Assembly: GCA_029260495.1 (NCBI GenBank)
Contig: JAJDDD010000012.1
Location: 62,001 to 126,000 of the forward strand
Source of the DNA: Phycisphaerales bacterium
Lineage (GTDB): Bacteria; Planctomycetota; Phycisphaerae; Phycisphaerales; UBA1924
Reading direction: 5' to 3'
DNA length: 64,000 nt
Below are positions 48,543-57,308 of the stretch, one piece after another. The notes beneath the pieces were generated by a model. It searched no databases. It was not told the DNA's origin and saw only the letters and a list, made by a program, of their open reading frames with translations. The number at the start of each line of letters is the position of its first letter. Positions within the stretch are counted from its first letter, which is position 1. Position numbers and translations under genes: made by a program.

Positions 48543-49388
48543 TCATTGCCCCGGTGGGTTGGCGTTTTGTGACTTGTTTTGCGTGTATTTTCGGACCATC
48601 GGGCGGACGGCGGCGTCGGAGAGGCGGGGGACGAAGGCGGAGATGGAGATGCCAAGGCGGACGGGCCAGCTGGTCCAGACTTCGGGGCGGGGGCGGCGGA
48701 GGGCTTTGATGGTGGCGCGAGCGACGCGCTCGGGGGATTGTTTGAGTCGATCGGGTTGGTGGCTGACGAGTTTGGAGCTTTGAGATTGGTCGGCGGCGCG
48801 ATCGAAGAATTCTGTTTTCGTGCCGACGGGGTAGATGGTGGAGACGTGGACGCCGAAGGGTTCGAGTTCGAGGCGCATGGCGCGGCCGATGTGATGTTGG
48901 GCGGATTTGGTGGCGCTGTATGCGGCGTAGTAGACGAGGGGGTGGCGGGCGACGCAGCTTGAGCAGAGGAGGATGTGGCCTTGCTGGGCGCGCATGAGGT
49001 GGGGGAGCGCGGGGCGGATGGTGTTGAGGGCGCCGAAGAAGTTTGTTTCGAAGATGTCGCGCATTTCTGCGTCGGACATTTCGTGGATTGCTTTTTCGAG
49101 GCCGTAGCCGGCGTTTGCGTAGACGGCGTAGATGGAGCCGAAGGCTTCGATGGCGCGCGCTATCATTTCATCGCAGGCTTGTGTGTTGGTGACATCGACC
49201 TGGAATGGTTCGGCGGCGCCGCCTTCCTGGCGGATGTGTTCGACGAGCTCTTCGAGTTTTTCAAGGCGGCGTGCGGCGACGAGGACGGGCATGCCGGCGC
49301 GGGCGCAGGCGAGAGCAGCAGCGCGGCCGATGCCGGAGCTGGCGCCGGTGATGCAGATGGGTTTGTTTTTGAGGTTGATTGGGGGCAT
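48543..49388 (-). CDS. Short-chain dehydrogenase/reductase
   Basis: The protein has the classical SDR motifs: cofactor site TGASSGIGRA near residue 14, NAGYG (NAG motif), catalytic Ser in CSSCVARHP and the YSATK active-site Tyr and Lys, with a C-terminal extension ending in a basic tail. It would reduce a ketone or oxidise an alcohol with NAD(P). It is transcribed with two ketoacyl synthases, so a ketoacyl reductase role is a reasonable guess. The ATG at 49388 lies 6 bases after TACAAT; longer versions of the frame have no homology. Confidence 0.9.
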   Translation of the reverse strand: MPPINLKNKPICITGASSGIGRAAALACARAGMPVLVAARRLEKLEELVEHIRQEGGAAEPFQVDVTNTQACDEMIARAIEAFGSIYAVYANAGYGLEKAIHEMSDAEMRDIFETNFFGALNTIRPALPHLMRAQQGHILLCSSCVARHPLVYYAAYSATKSAQHHIGRAMRLELEPFGVHVSTIYPVGTKTEFFDRAADQSQSSKLVSHQPDRLKQSPERVARATIKALRRPRPEVWTSWPVRLGISISAFVPRLSDAAVRPMVRKYTQNKSQNANPPGQ

Positions 49389-49465
49389 GGGGGGATTGTA
49401 TGGGAAGGGGTGCGCGGGGAGTTGCGAAAGGCATGGAGTGCGCTCGTAGGTTGCGCGCAGGTGTG

Positions 49466-50221
49466 TTATGGGTTGCGCTGTGTGCGCAGTGAGAGGAGGA
49501 GGCGGTCTTGTTCGGGAGTGATGGTGAGGAGTTCGATGCGGCGGCCGTCTTCTAGAGTGAAGGCGGCATCCGGGAAGAGTGGAGCGGCGCCTTCGAGGGC
49601 GCTCAGCGCAGCGACAGCAGAGTCTTTGTTGCGGATGGAGTCGGGGAGCCATTCGCGGAGGGCGGCGATGGTCCAGCCGCGGGGGAGGTCGAGGCGTCCC
49701 GCCTGGGTGGCGGCGATGCGGAGCCAGAATGCATGCGCGTCGTCGATGCTTGCTTCGACAGTTGCGGCGACGATGTGCTCGTTTTCGTTGGTAGTGAGGC
49801 GGGCGCCGACGGAGATTTGTTCGGGCTCGAAGTTGACCTGGAGTTCGTTGAGTTGGTCGGGCCATTCGATGCTGCGGTTGGCGAGCCACTTGGGGAGCTT
49901 GGCGTTGAGCCAGGCGTTGGCTTGCTCTTCGGTGATTTCGACGGTCCAGGCGCCATCGGCGGGTTGTTGATTGTGGACGAGTGTGAGCAGGCCGCGCTCG
50001 ACTTGCTCTGCGAGGTTGAGTGTTGCTTCTTCGTGTTCGGGGGAATGCGCGATGGGCGCTTCGCGCCACCATGTTGGTTGTTGGCCGGCGAGTGAAGAGG
50101 CGCGAAGGGCGGCGACGGTGGCGGCGGCGATCATGATGAGGACTGCGGCGGCGGCGATGGCGCTGATGCGCGGGGAGCGCTTGGGGAAAGTGATGAGATA
50201 GTTCAGGAGCGTGTTCACCAC
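49466..50221 (-). CDS. Hypothetical membrane-anchored protein
   Basis: The 251-residue protein has one N-terminal membrane helix (about 18-40, ISAIAAAAVLIMIAAATVAA) and a soluble domain with the pattern VEITEEQANAWLNAKLPKWL and EPEQISVGARLTTNENEHIV, suggestive of an envelope-facing beta-rich fold. I recognise no named family. It follows the ketoacyl synthase by 75 bases and precedes the SDR by 77, so it probably belongs to the same operon. Confidence 0.65.
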   Translation of the reverse strand: MVNTLLNYLITFPKRSPRISAIAAAAVLIMIAAATVAALRASSLAGQQPTWWREAPIAHSPEHEEATLNLAEQVERGLLTLVHNQQPADGAWTVEITEEQANAWLNAKLPKWLANRSIEWPDQLNELQVNFEPEQISVGARLTTNENEHIVAATVEASIDDAHAFWLRIAATQAGRLDLPRGWTIAALREWLPDSIRNKDSAVAALSALEGAAPLFPDAAFTLEDGRRIELLTITPEQDRLLLSLRTQRNP

Positions 50222-50296
50222 GATTGGCCCGGAGTTTGGTAAAGGGGAAGGCGGAAGAACATCCGGCCGGACATGGTGTGAACAGCGAAAGGAAGA

Positions 50297-51667
50297 TCAG
50301 GGTTCAAAGCGTTTGATGATGAGCGTGTTGTTTTGACCGCCGAAACCGAAGGAGTTTGAGAGCGCGATCTTGACGCCGCCCGTTTGGTTGAGGTCGCGGG
50401 CCTGATTGGGGACGTAGTCGAGATCGCAGACGGGATCAGGGATGGTGTAGTTGATGGTGGGCGGGACAAAGCCCGTGCGGATGGTTTGCACGCATGTGAT
50501 GGCCTCGACGGCGCCGGCGGCGGCGATGAGATGGCCCATCATGGACTTGATTGAGCTGATGGGAATTTTGTAGGCGTTGTCAGCGAAAACAGCTTTGATG
50601 CCGGTGGTTTCGATGGAATCGTTTTCTTTGGTGCCTGTGCCGTGCGCGCTGATGTAGTGGATGGGCGGGCGGCCTGATTCGTCTGTTGTGTGGGGGTTGA
50701 TGTGCGCTTGCTGAAGGGCGTGGGCCATGGAGGCTTTGGCGCCGAGGCCGTCGGGCTGGATGTCGGTGATGCGGAATGCGTCTGCGGAGGAGCCGAAGCC
50801 GACGATTTCGGCGAGCGGCTGCGCGTTGCGTGCCTGGGCGTGTTCGAGGGATTCAAGAATGAGTATGCCGGCGCCTTCACCCATAACAAAGCCGTCGCGG
50901 TCGAGTGAGAAGGGCCTGCAGGCGCGGGCGGGGTCGCCGGCGCGGGAGGAGAGTGCGGTGAGGCGAATGAAGCCTGTGACGCCGAGCGGGTGGATCATGG
51001 TGTGAGCGCCGCCGACGATCATGACATCGGCTTCATCGCGGCGGATGATTTCGGAGGCTTCGCCGATTGCTTGTGTTGAAGCGGCGCAGGCGGTGAGACA
51101 GTTGTAGGTTGGCCCATAGGCGGCGAATGCCTGGGCGATGTGTGAGAGAGGCATGTTGGGCTCTTGCTCAACTTCGCAGCGGGCGCTCATGTTTTGATAT
51201 GCAGCGTTTGCCCAGGCGCGTGTGTCAACGGCGCGAGTTTCTTCGCGCCAGCCGGCGAGATTGGTGGCGGAGAAGGCCGGGAAATCGGGTGGCCCTTCGC
51301 CGGAGCCGAGATAGGCGCCGACTCTTTCGGTAGGTGTGTGAGCGCAGCCCGCGCGGGAAGCTCCGGGTGTTGAGACATCTCCAAGCCCGGCGTTTTTCCA
51401 GGCGTTGGCCGCAGCCGTAAGAGCAAAGCGCGTGTTGAGGCCGACGCCAATGTACGGCGCGGGGTCGGCGAAGCGCTGAGCCAGGCTCACATCGGGAGTT
51501 TGCGCAGCGAAGTTGGTCGCCATGGCGCTGGCGGGGAAATGCGTAATAGGCACAACGCCGGAGTCACCGGAAAGGAGCCTGCGCCAGACGCCTTCGATGG
51601 TGTCACCGAGCGGCGTGACCCAACCCATGCCAGTGATGACGACGCGGATTGTTCCGCTCGTGGGCAT
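50297..51667 (-). CDS. Beta-ketoacyl-ACP synthase (FabF-type)
   Basis: The 456-residue protein is a thiolase-fold condensing enzyme with an intact triad: Cys194 in TACAASTQAIG, His342 in AHGTGTKEND and His379 in KSMMGHLIAAAGA, with Lys374. It would extend acyl-ACP with malonyl-ACP. Its ATG overlaps the stop of the upstream GxxExxY gene (TAATG), so the two are translationally coupled. A second, partly degenerate synthase lies further upstream. The pair recalls KS/chain-length-factor couples, though both are FabF-like in length. Confidence 0.92.
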   Translation of the reverse strand: MPTSGTIRVVITGMGWVTPLGDTIEGVWRRLLSGDSGVVPITHFPASAMATNFAAQTPDVSLAQRFADPAPYIGVGLNTRFALTAAANAWKNAGLGDVSTPGASRAGCAHTPTERVGAYLGSGEGPPDFPAFSATNLAGWREETRAVDTRAWANAAYQNMSARCEVEQEPNMPLSHIAQAFAAYGPTYNCLTACAASTQAIGEASEIIRRDEADVMIVGGAHTMIHPLGVTGFIRLTALSSRAGDPARACRPFSLDRDGFVMGEGAGILILESLEHAQARNAQPLAEIVGFGSSADAFRITDIQPDGLGAKASMAHALQQAHINPHTTDESGRPPIHYISAHGTGTKENDSIETTGIKAVFADNAYKIPISSIKSMMGHLIAAAGAVEAITCVQTIRTGFVPPTINYTIPDPVCDLDYVPNQARDLNQTGGVKIALSNSFGFGGQNNTLIIKRFEP

Positions 51668-52161
51668 TAGTCTGAGTAGCTTTCGCTGTACTCGTGGTCG
51701 TGTTCTTCTTCGTGGTGGTCGTCGTCGCGCATCGCGTTGAGTTTGTCGGGATTCAGAACGCGGACGAGCCCGTCCTTGAGGCGGCGCTCGCCGAAGTTAA
51801 TCATGAGGCCAAGCTCAAGGTCAGCGGCGCGAAGCTGAGCGCGAAGCTTGGTGCGATCGAAGCCGTCAATCTCGCGGTGCTCAGCCATGAGTTCGACGAC
51901 GAAGCGATCGTTGACGTAGAGATCGATGTGATGTTCGCCGACTTTTTCGTCCTCATATGTGACATCGACGGCGTAATCGAGTTCGTAGGGAACCTCGAGA
52001 TCATCGAGTTCGATGCAAAGTGCTTTGCGGTAGACATCGGTGTCGAAGCCGGGGCCGAGCGCTTTGTGAACATCGATGGCGGCGCCGATGACCTGACGGC
52101 TGACATCAGTGAGTTCGGGGTCGAGGTCTTCGAGGGGGGTTGCTTTGCGGGGACGTGTCAT
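51667..52161 (-). CDS. GxxExxY-family protein with altered signature
   Basis: The 164-residue protein matches the GxxExxY family in VIGAAIDVHKALGPGFDTDVY, the VGEHHIDLYVNDRFVVEL strand pair and LGLMINFG. Members have a PD-(D/E)XK nuclease-like core. Here the signature Glu is Thr41 and the ExK motif reads Glu90-Leu-Met92, so only Asp80 of the core remains; nuclease activity is unlikely. The C-terminus is a His/Glu/Asp-rich tail. It is sandwiched between two ketoacyl synthase genes and overlaps the second by one base. Confidence 0.85.
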   Translation of the reverse strand: MTRPRKATPLEDLDPELTDVSRQVIGAAIDVHKALGPGFDTDVYRKALCIELDDLEVPYELDYAVDVTYEDEKVGEHHIDLYVNDRFVVELMAEHREIDGFDRTKLRAQLRAADLELGLMINFGERRLKDGLVRVLNPDKLNAMRDDDHHEEEHDHEYSESYSD

Positions 52162-52222
52162 GGTGAGTGTCTCACTCTCTAGGTAGTGGGTGAAGAAAAG
52201 CAGGGTTCTTGCGTGCGGGAAG

Positions 52223-53542
52223 TCAGGCGTCGATGCGTTTGAGTATGACAGCGGCGTTCTGGCCGCCCAGTGATGATGAGCATACGAGCATATGTTGAAT
52301 CGACGCGTCGCGTTGATCGGCGGCGTGGGCCTGGAGATCTGATGGGCACTTGCCAGCGTGCAGACGGGTCGGGAGGGTCTGGTGGTGGACGCAAAGGGCG
52401 CCGACGCAGGCGGCGACGCCGAACGCGCCGGCGAGGGTTTCGCCGATGGCGGGCGTGAGTGTGACGAGGGGGATTTTTTCGAGCGAGTCGCCAAAGATGG
52501 CGCGGAGGGCCGCGGCTTCTTCAAGGTCGAGGTCGGGCACGCCGGCGGCATGGGGGAGGATCGCCTGGATCTGGTCGGGTGTGATCCCGGCGCTGCGGAT
52601 GGCGGCCCGGATGGCGTTTTGCAGGCCGACGGACCGGCGGGCGGGATCATCGCTCGCGGGAGATTGGCCGGCGCCAGCGCCTGCGAGCTGGCAGTAGGCG
52701 CCGGCGTTGCGCGCAGCTGCGGTGTCTTTGGATTCCAAAAGGATGATGCCGCCCGCTTCACCGAGGAGCGAGCCGGGCGCATCGGGATCGTATGGACTGA
52801 TGAGCGAGGCGCCGTCGGTGATGCCTTCGGTGCGAGCGAGCCGGCCGGCGAACTCGAGGCGCATCATGCCCATGGGGTTGAGTTTGGATTCGGCGCCTCC
52901 GGAGAAGCAAATATCCGCTTCGCCGCGCTCGATGATGCGCTTTGATTCACCGATGGAAAGACCGCCCGATGCTTCGGCGCAGGTGATGGTGTTGGAAGGC
53001 CCGCGGGCGTCGTGGATGATGGTGACGTGGCAGGCGAGCATGTTGGGTAGGTATTTGAGGAGCCAGAGAGGGGTGAGGTTGTTGATGGCGCCACGGCCCC
53101 AGGCTTCGTAGTCGAACTCACCGGCGTCGTTGCGCGATGTCGAGAGCGCGGCGGTGAGCTCATCGATTTCACAGGCGATCAGGCCGGCGCCGATATGACA
53201 ACCGACGCGGGCGGGGTCATAGGTGAGCGGCGTTGAGTCATCATCGCGCGTGCCTTTGGTGATGAGGCCGGCGTCGTGAACAGCGTCGAGCGAAGCGCCG
53301 ACGGCGAGTTCGATGTCACGGGCCATGACTTTGACAGCTTTGCGGTAGGTCTTGGGGACGAACTTGCGGGCGGAGAAATCGGGAATCTCGCTGGCGAGCG
53401 CGGAGGGGAAGCCGGAGGCGTCAAACCGGGTGATGGGCCCGAGCGTCGATTGCCCGGCGAGGAGGCCATCCCAGAGGGCGGCGGCGCCAACGCCAAACCC
53501 CGTGACGGCGCCCAGACCTGTGATGACGATTTCGCGAGTCAT
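52223..53542 (-). CDS. Beta-ketoacyl synthase homologue lacking the second active-site His
   Basis: The 439-residue protein has the thiolase fold of FabF (EIVITGLGAVTGFG start, CSSSLGGQNAAVILKRI end). Cys188 in NTITCAEASGG and His331 in LPHAAGVPD are in place, but the Lys and second His of the KxxxxGH motif are Thr363 and Glu368 in TLTPAIGETLAG. Condensation is therefore doubtful; it may act as a partner or chain-length factor for the intact synthase downstream. The ATG at 53542 lies 9 bases after TACACT. It is the first gene of the run. Confidence 0.87.
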   Translation of the reverse strand: MTREIVITGLGAVTGFGVGAAALWDGLLAGQSTLGPITRFDASGFPSALASEIPDFSARKFVPKTYRKAVKVMARDIELAVGASLDAVHDAGLITKGTRDDDSTPLTYDPARVGCHIGAGLIACEIDELTAALSTSRNDAGEFDYEAWGRGAINNLTPLWLLKYLPNMLACHVTIIHDARGPSNTITCAEASGGLSIGESKRIIERGEADICFSGGAESKLNPMGMMRLEFAGRLARTEGITDGASLISPYDPDAPGSLLGEAGGIILLESKDTAAARNAGAYCQLAGAGAGQSPASDDPARRSVGLQNAIRAAIRSAGITPDQIQAILPHAAGVPDLDLEEAAALRAIFGDSLEKIPLVTLTPAIGETLAGAFGVAACVGALCVHHQTLPTRLHAGKCPSDLQAHAADQRDASIQHMLVCSSSLGGQNAAVILKRIDA

Positions 53543-53551
53543 AGAAGGAGC

Positions 53552-53557
53552 AGTGTA
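53552..53557 (-). promoter_or_regulatory. -10-like element of the ketoacyl synthase operon
   Basis: TACACT (minus strand, in GCTACACTGCTCC) ends 9 bases before the ATG at 53542. The divergent gatB start is about 100 bases away and has TAGGAT (53646-53651) 9 bases before its ATG. Confidence 0.45.
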
Positions 53558-53660
53558 GCCCGGGTGCGCTCTTGGGCGCGAGTGGAGGGGGGATGAAATC
53601 TGCAGGTCGTCATATGGATCGCGGGAGTCGCCCAAGCGGAGCGGTTAGGATGCTGTTCCT

Positions 53661-55202
53661 ATGGCAGAGATCCAAAGCATTGAGTTGATTGTGGGATTGG
53701 AGATTCACGTCGAGCTCGCGACGCGGACCAAGATGTTTACCCGCGTCCTGAGTCCGGCGCATCCTGACGCGGGGGAGCCGGCGCCGAACACGCTGATCGA
53801 CCCGGTGGTGCTGGCGTTGCCCGGGGCGCTGCCGGTCTTGAATAAGGCGGCGCTGGAGATGGCGATGCTGGTGGGTCTTGCGCTGGAGTGTGAGATCGCA
53901 GAGTTCACAAAGTGGGACCGAAAGAGCTACTACTACCCGGACCTGCCCAAGAGCTATCAGATTAGTCAGTACGACCTGCCGATTTGCTTTGACGGTTCGT
54001 TTGATCTTCCGGCGCCGACGACCGATGAGCCGGCGCGCATCAAGCAGGTGGGAATTATTCGTGCCCACTTGGAAGAAGACACGGGCAAGCTTTTGCATGA
54101 GCTTCCCGGTGGGGAGCGGGTTGAGTATTCGATCGTGGATTTCAATCGCGCGGGTACGCCACTCCTGGAAATTGTCACGCAGCCCGATTTTGACAATGCG
54201 GATGATGTCGTGACGTTCGGACAGGCGCTGCGGAACATCTGCCGGTTTTTAGAGGTTTCCGAGGGTGTGATGCAGCGGGGGCACATGCGCTTTGAGCCAA
54301 ACATCAATACGATATTAACGCTGGATGACGGGCGGATTGTGAAGACCCCGATTGTTGAGATTAAAAACTTGAACTCATTCCGAGCGCTGCGCGGGGCGAT
54401 CGAGTACGAGTTTGCCGAGCAGCCTGAACGCTGGAAGCGCGATGGCAAGGAGATGGGCCCGGGCGCAAAGTCGACGCGCGGGTGGGATGATGTCAAAGGC
54501 GCGACGGTGCTGCAGCGCGAGAAAGAAGATGCGCACGATTACCGATATTTTCCCGATCCGGATCTGATTCCGGTGGTGGTTGATGAAGCGTGGCGCGAAG
54601 AGGTGCGCAGCCGGCTGCCGGAGCTTCCCCATCGGCGGATGAAACGGTACATGGATGACTACGCTCTCACGGTGAAGGAGGCAGCCGCGCTGACGGACGA
54701 GCGGGAGGTGTGCTTCTTCTTTGAGCGAACAGTCGATGTGATCCGGCAAAAGCTCGAGTCGATTCTGCCCGAGCGGGCGGGGAAGCAGGCGGCGAATATG
54801 CTTTTGCAATATGGGGCGAAGCGGGCGAATGAAGCGGGATGTTTGATTTCCGAGCTTGGGATATCACCGGAACAGGTGGCGGGGATTGTTTCGTTGCGCG
54901 ATGGGGACACGATCGGCTCGAGCGCGGCCGATGAGTTGTTCGGGTTGCTGTGCGAAAGCGATGAGGACGCGGAGCAGATCGCGGAGAAGAGCAATCTGCT
55001 GCAGGTGACGGATTCGGGGCAGCTTGAAGCATGGGTCGAGCAGGTGATCGCGGATCCAGCCAATGCGAAGGCAGTTGAGGATGTCCGAGGCGGGAAGATA
55101 GCTGCGATCGGGAGATTGGTGGGCGGGGTGATGAAGCTCTCAGGCGGGGCAGCGGACGCGAAAGCTGTGCGCGAAATGCTGGTGGCGAAGCTGGGGAGCT
55201 GA
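53661..55202 (+). CDS. gatB: Aspartyl/glutamyl-tRNA amidotransferase subunit B
   Basis: GatB is the kinase/tRNA-binding subunit of the GatCAB complex that turns Glu-tRNA(Gln) or Asp-tRNA(Asn) into the amide forms. Motifs include LIVGLEIHVELATRTKMF, KWDRKSYYYPDLPKSYQISQ, LEEDTGKLLHELPG, DFNRAGTPLLEIVT and EIKNLNSFRALRGAIEYE, with the YqeY-like C-terminal domain (about 360-513). It is 513 residues, slightly longer than usual. gatC and gatA are not adjacent. Confidence 0.96.
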   Translation: MAEIQSIELIVGLEIHVELATRTKMFTRVLSPAHPDAGEPAPNTLIDPVVLALPGALPVLNKAALEMAMLVGLALECEIAEFTKWDRKSYYYPDLPKSYQISQYDLPICFDGSFDLPAPTTDEPARIKQVGIIRAHLEEDTGKLLHELPGGERVEYSIVDFNRAGTPLLEIVTQPDFDNADDVVTFGQALRNICRFLEVSEGVMQRGHMRFEPNINTILTLDDGRIVKTPIVEIKNLNSFRALRGAIEYEFAEQPERWKRDGKEMGPGAKSTRGWDDVKGATVLQREKEDAHDYRYFPDPDLIPVVVDEAWREEVRSRLPELPHRRMKRYMDDYALTVKEAAALTDEREVCFFFERTVDVIRQKLESILPERAGKQAANMLLQYGAKRANEAGCLISELGISPEQVAGIVSLRDGDTIGSSAADELFGLLCESDEDAEQIAEKSNLLQVTDSGQLEAWVEQVIADPANAKAVEDVRGGKIAAIGRLVGGVMKLSGGAADAKAVREMLVAKLGS

Positions 55203-55390
55203 GAGGCGCGTGAATCGCGTGATGTGCGGACACAAGCGCAAGTTGTGCGCATGACGAGCCTGCGCTGGCTGGTCAGCAGGCAACCTGTGCGCTCTTTTTG
55301 ATGAAGCAGGTCGCCGGAGGGGGCAGAGCAGCGTGGCGCGCCATTTGAGTGTGTTGTGCGGATGGATGCTGCGCAGGAGGCGCTTACACC

Positions 55391-55627
55391 ATGCGAAATG
55401 CGCTGAAAGGCACAACTTCAATGATGACGAACGCGGAGCGAACAAACGAACTGGATGTCGGAGCGCGGCTGATCGGAATGGCCCGGGCCGCGGCGGCAGT
55501 TCATCAGGCCCAGCTCGCGCAGCGGTGGGCGGCGGACGCAACCGGGTGGGCGGGCGATGCCGACGAGGCGGAAGCCGACGACGCACGGCCGTTCATGGCC
55601 TTCTTTAATAAGGAGGCGGCGACGTGA
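55391..55627 (+). CDS. Small Ala-rich protein ahead of flgF
   Basis: A good AGGAGG site lies 10 bases before the ATG of this 78-residue ORF, and its stop overlaps the flgF start as GTGA. The protein is Ala-rich with a helical middle (GARLIGMARAAAAVHQAQLA) and an acidic end. I recognise no family. Its coupling to flgF makes it likely to be a real gene of the flagellar operon. Confidence 0.6.
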   Translation: MRNALKGTTSMMTNAERTNELDVGARLIGMARAAAAVHQAQLAQRWAADATGWAGDADEAEADDARPFMAFFNKEAAT

Positions 55628-56403
55628 ACTACGGCCTGTACCTTTCATCTTCCGGGTTGTTGACGGGGATGCACCGGCTGGATGTCGCTGCGAACAATTT
55701 ATCGAATGTCAACACGACGGGGTTCAAGCCGGACTTTTCGGATTCGCTGCACCGTCCGACGGCGCGGGTTGAAGACGGGCTTTTCAACTTGGAATCCAGC
55801 AAGCTGCTCGAGGCGCTCGGTGGTGGGGCATTGCAGGCGCCGGCGCGGACCAACTTCACGCCGGCGGCGCCTGTCGATACGGGGAATCCACTGGATGTAG
55901 CGATTCTTGGCGAGGGCTTCTTTGTTGTTGATTCGGGGAAGGGCGCAGGAGAAGAACGGTTGCGACTCACACGCGATGGTGGGTTTCTCGTGGATCATCA
56001 GGGTTATTTGGTGACGGGCGAGAAGGGCTGGCGCGTACTTGATGAACAGGATCAACCGATTCACCTTGATCCGAATCAGGCGGTTGAGATCAACGGAGCA
56101 GGTGAGATTCGTCAGGGCGGAGCGACGGTGGCGCAGCTGCAGGTGGCCACTGTTGGGAATGTGCAGTCGCTGCACAAGGTTGGGGCGAACATGTTTGCAG
56201 CAAAGCCCGGCGCTTCGATTGATCGCGCAGCGTCACAGAGCGCGGTGCGGGCGGGGGCGCTGGAAGCGTCAGGCGTTGATCCCATCATGGCGATGATGGC
56301 GGTGCGCAAAGCTTCAGGCGCGATCAGCGACAATACACGAATGATTCGGATGCATGATGAACTCATGGGCCGGGCAATTAATACGTTTGCGCGGGTTGGT
56401 TGA
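55624..56403 (+). CDS. flgF: Flagellar basal-body rod protein FlgF
   Basis: The N-terminus (LTGMHRLDVAANNLSNVNTTGFKPD) is the flagellar rod/hook motif, and the C-terminus (GALEASGVDPIMAMMAVRKAS with IRMHDELMGRAINTFARVG) is the matching rod helix. The central GNPLDVAILGEGFFVV region fits the proximal rod protein FlgF. FlgG follows after 55 bases. The GTG start overlaps the preceding small ORF by 4 bases. Confidence 0.92.
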   Translation: MNYGLYLSSSGLLTGMHRLDVAANNLSNVNTTGFKPDFSDSLHRPTARVEDGLFNLESSKLLEALGGGALQAPARTNFTPAAPVDTGNPLDVAILGEGFFVVDSGKGAGEERLRLTRDGGFLVDHQGYLVTGEKGWRVLDEQDQPIHLDPNQAVEINGAGEIRQGGATVAQLQVATVGNVQSLHKVGANMFAAKPGASIDRAASQSAVRAGALEASGVDPIMAMMAVRKASGAISDNTRMIRMHDELMGRAINTFARVG

Positions 56404-56458
56404 AATGACTGAGTGAGCGACTGGCGATACGCAGCGCTCATCGGAAACGAGGAAATAG

Positions 56459-57268
56459 ATGGCGATTACAGCTCTGCATTCTGCTGCTTCGGGACTTTCG
56501 GCGCTCGGGCTGAAGCTTGACACGATTTCCAACAACCTTGCAAATGTTAATACGGACGGATTCAAGGCAAGTCGGGCGAACTTCCAGGATTTGCTCTATG
56601 TAGAAAAGGCGCAGCCCGGCGTTGAGAATCGCAATGGCGATCAACGGCCGACGGGGTTGTATGTGGGGTTGGGGGTGAAGGTTTCGGGGACGCAGCTTGA
56701 CTTTGCCCAGGGGCCGCCGATCGCGAGTGATCGCCCGCTGGATGTGATGATTGACGGAGCCGGATTTTTTCAAGTTCAAGTTGAAGATGCGCGGGGGGCG
56801 GGGGGCATCGGATACACACGAGCCGGGAACCTTGCGGTGAACTCTGACGGCGAGCTGGTGCTCGCGAACGATCAGGGCAGGCGGCTGGAGCCAAACATCA
56901 CGATTCCGAATGACGCAACGACAGTTCAGATTAATCGGGATGGCCAGATCTTTGCGCGCGTGCCCGGCCAGCAGGATCCGGTGAATGTCGGCGAGCTTCA
57001 ACTCGCTGCATTTGTTAATCCTGCGGGATTGCAACAGCTGGGAGAAAACTTGTTTGGTGAGACGGCGGCATCGGGGCCTCCGATTGTGGGCGAGCCGGAC
57101 ATTGATGGGCGCGGAGGAATTATTCAAAACTTTCTGGAGGGTTCAAACGTGAATCCAACGCTTGAGCTGATCAATCTGATTCGCACGCAGCGGGCCTTTG
57201 AGATGAACAGCCAAACCATTCGCGCAGCAGATGAAGCGCTGCAGCAGATCGCACAGTTGAGGCGGTAA
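56459..57268 (+). CDS. flgG: Flagellar distal rod protein FlgG
   Basis: The 269-residue protein has ALHSAASGLSALGLKLDTIS and NNLANVNTDGFKASRANFQD at the N-terminus, the FlgG-type RPLDVMIDGAGFFQVQ and GYTRAGNLAVNSDGELVLAN in the middle and the C-terminal NVNPTLELINLIRTQRAFEM. It forms the distal rod. A GAGGAAA ribosome site precedes the ATG. Confidence 0.95.
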   Translation: MAITALHSAASGLSALGLKLDTISNNLANVNTDGFKASRANFQDLLYVEKAQPGVENRNGDQRPTGLYVGLGVKVSGTQLDFAQGPPIASDRPLDVMIDGAGFFQVQVEDARGAGGIGYTRAGNLAVNSDGELVLANDQGRRLEPNITIPNDATTVQINRDGQIFARVPGQQDPVNVGELQLAAFVNPAGLQQLGENLFGETAASGPPIVGEPDIDGRGGIIQNFLEGSNVNPTLELINLIRTQRAFEMNSQTIRAADEALQQIAQLRR

Positions 57269-57308
57269 GAGTCGGCGAGGTAGTAGGAACTTTGCGTAAG
57301 GATCGTTA

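Noticed and set aside
49389-50072. N-terminal extension of the SDR frame
   Set aside because: The extension is Arg/Pro-rich without homology and overlaps the membrane-protein gene; the SDR fold begins at 49388.
53625-53655. tRNA-like segment GTCGCCCAAGCGGAGCGG before gatB
   Set aside because: It resembles a D-arm only; there is no anticodon or T-arm, and the gatB start follows immediately.
55203-55390. Sigma-54 or sigma-28 flagellar promoter before the flagellar operon
   Set aside because: TGGCTGGTCAGCAGGC has only part of the -24/-12 consensus and no sigma-28 pattern is present.
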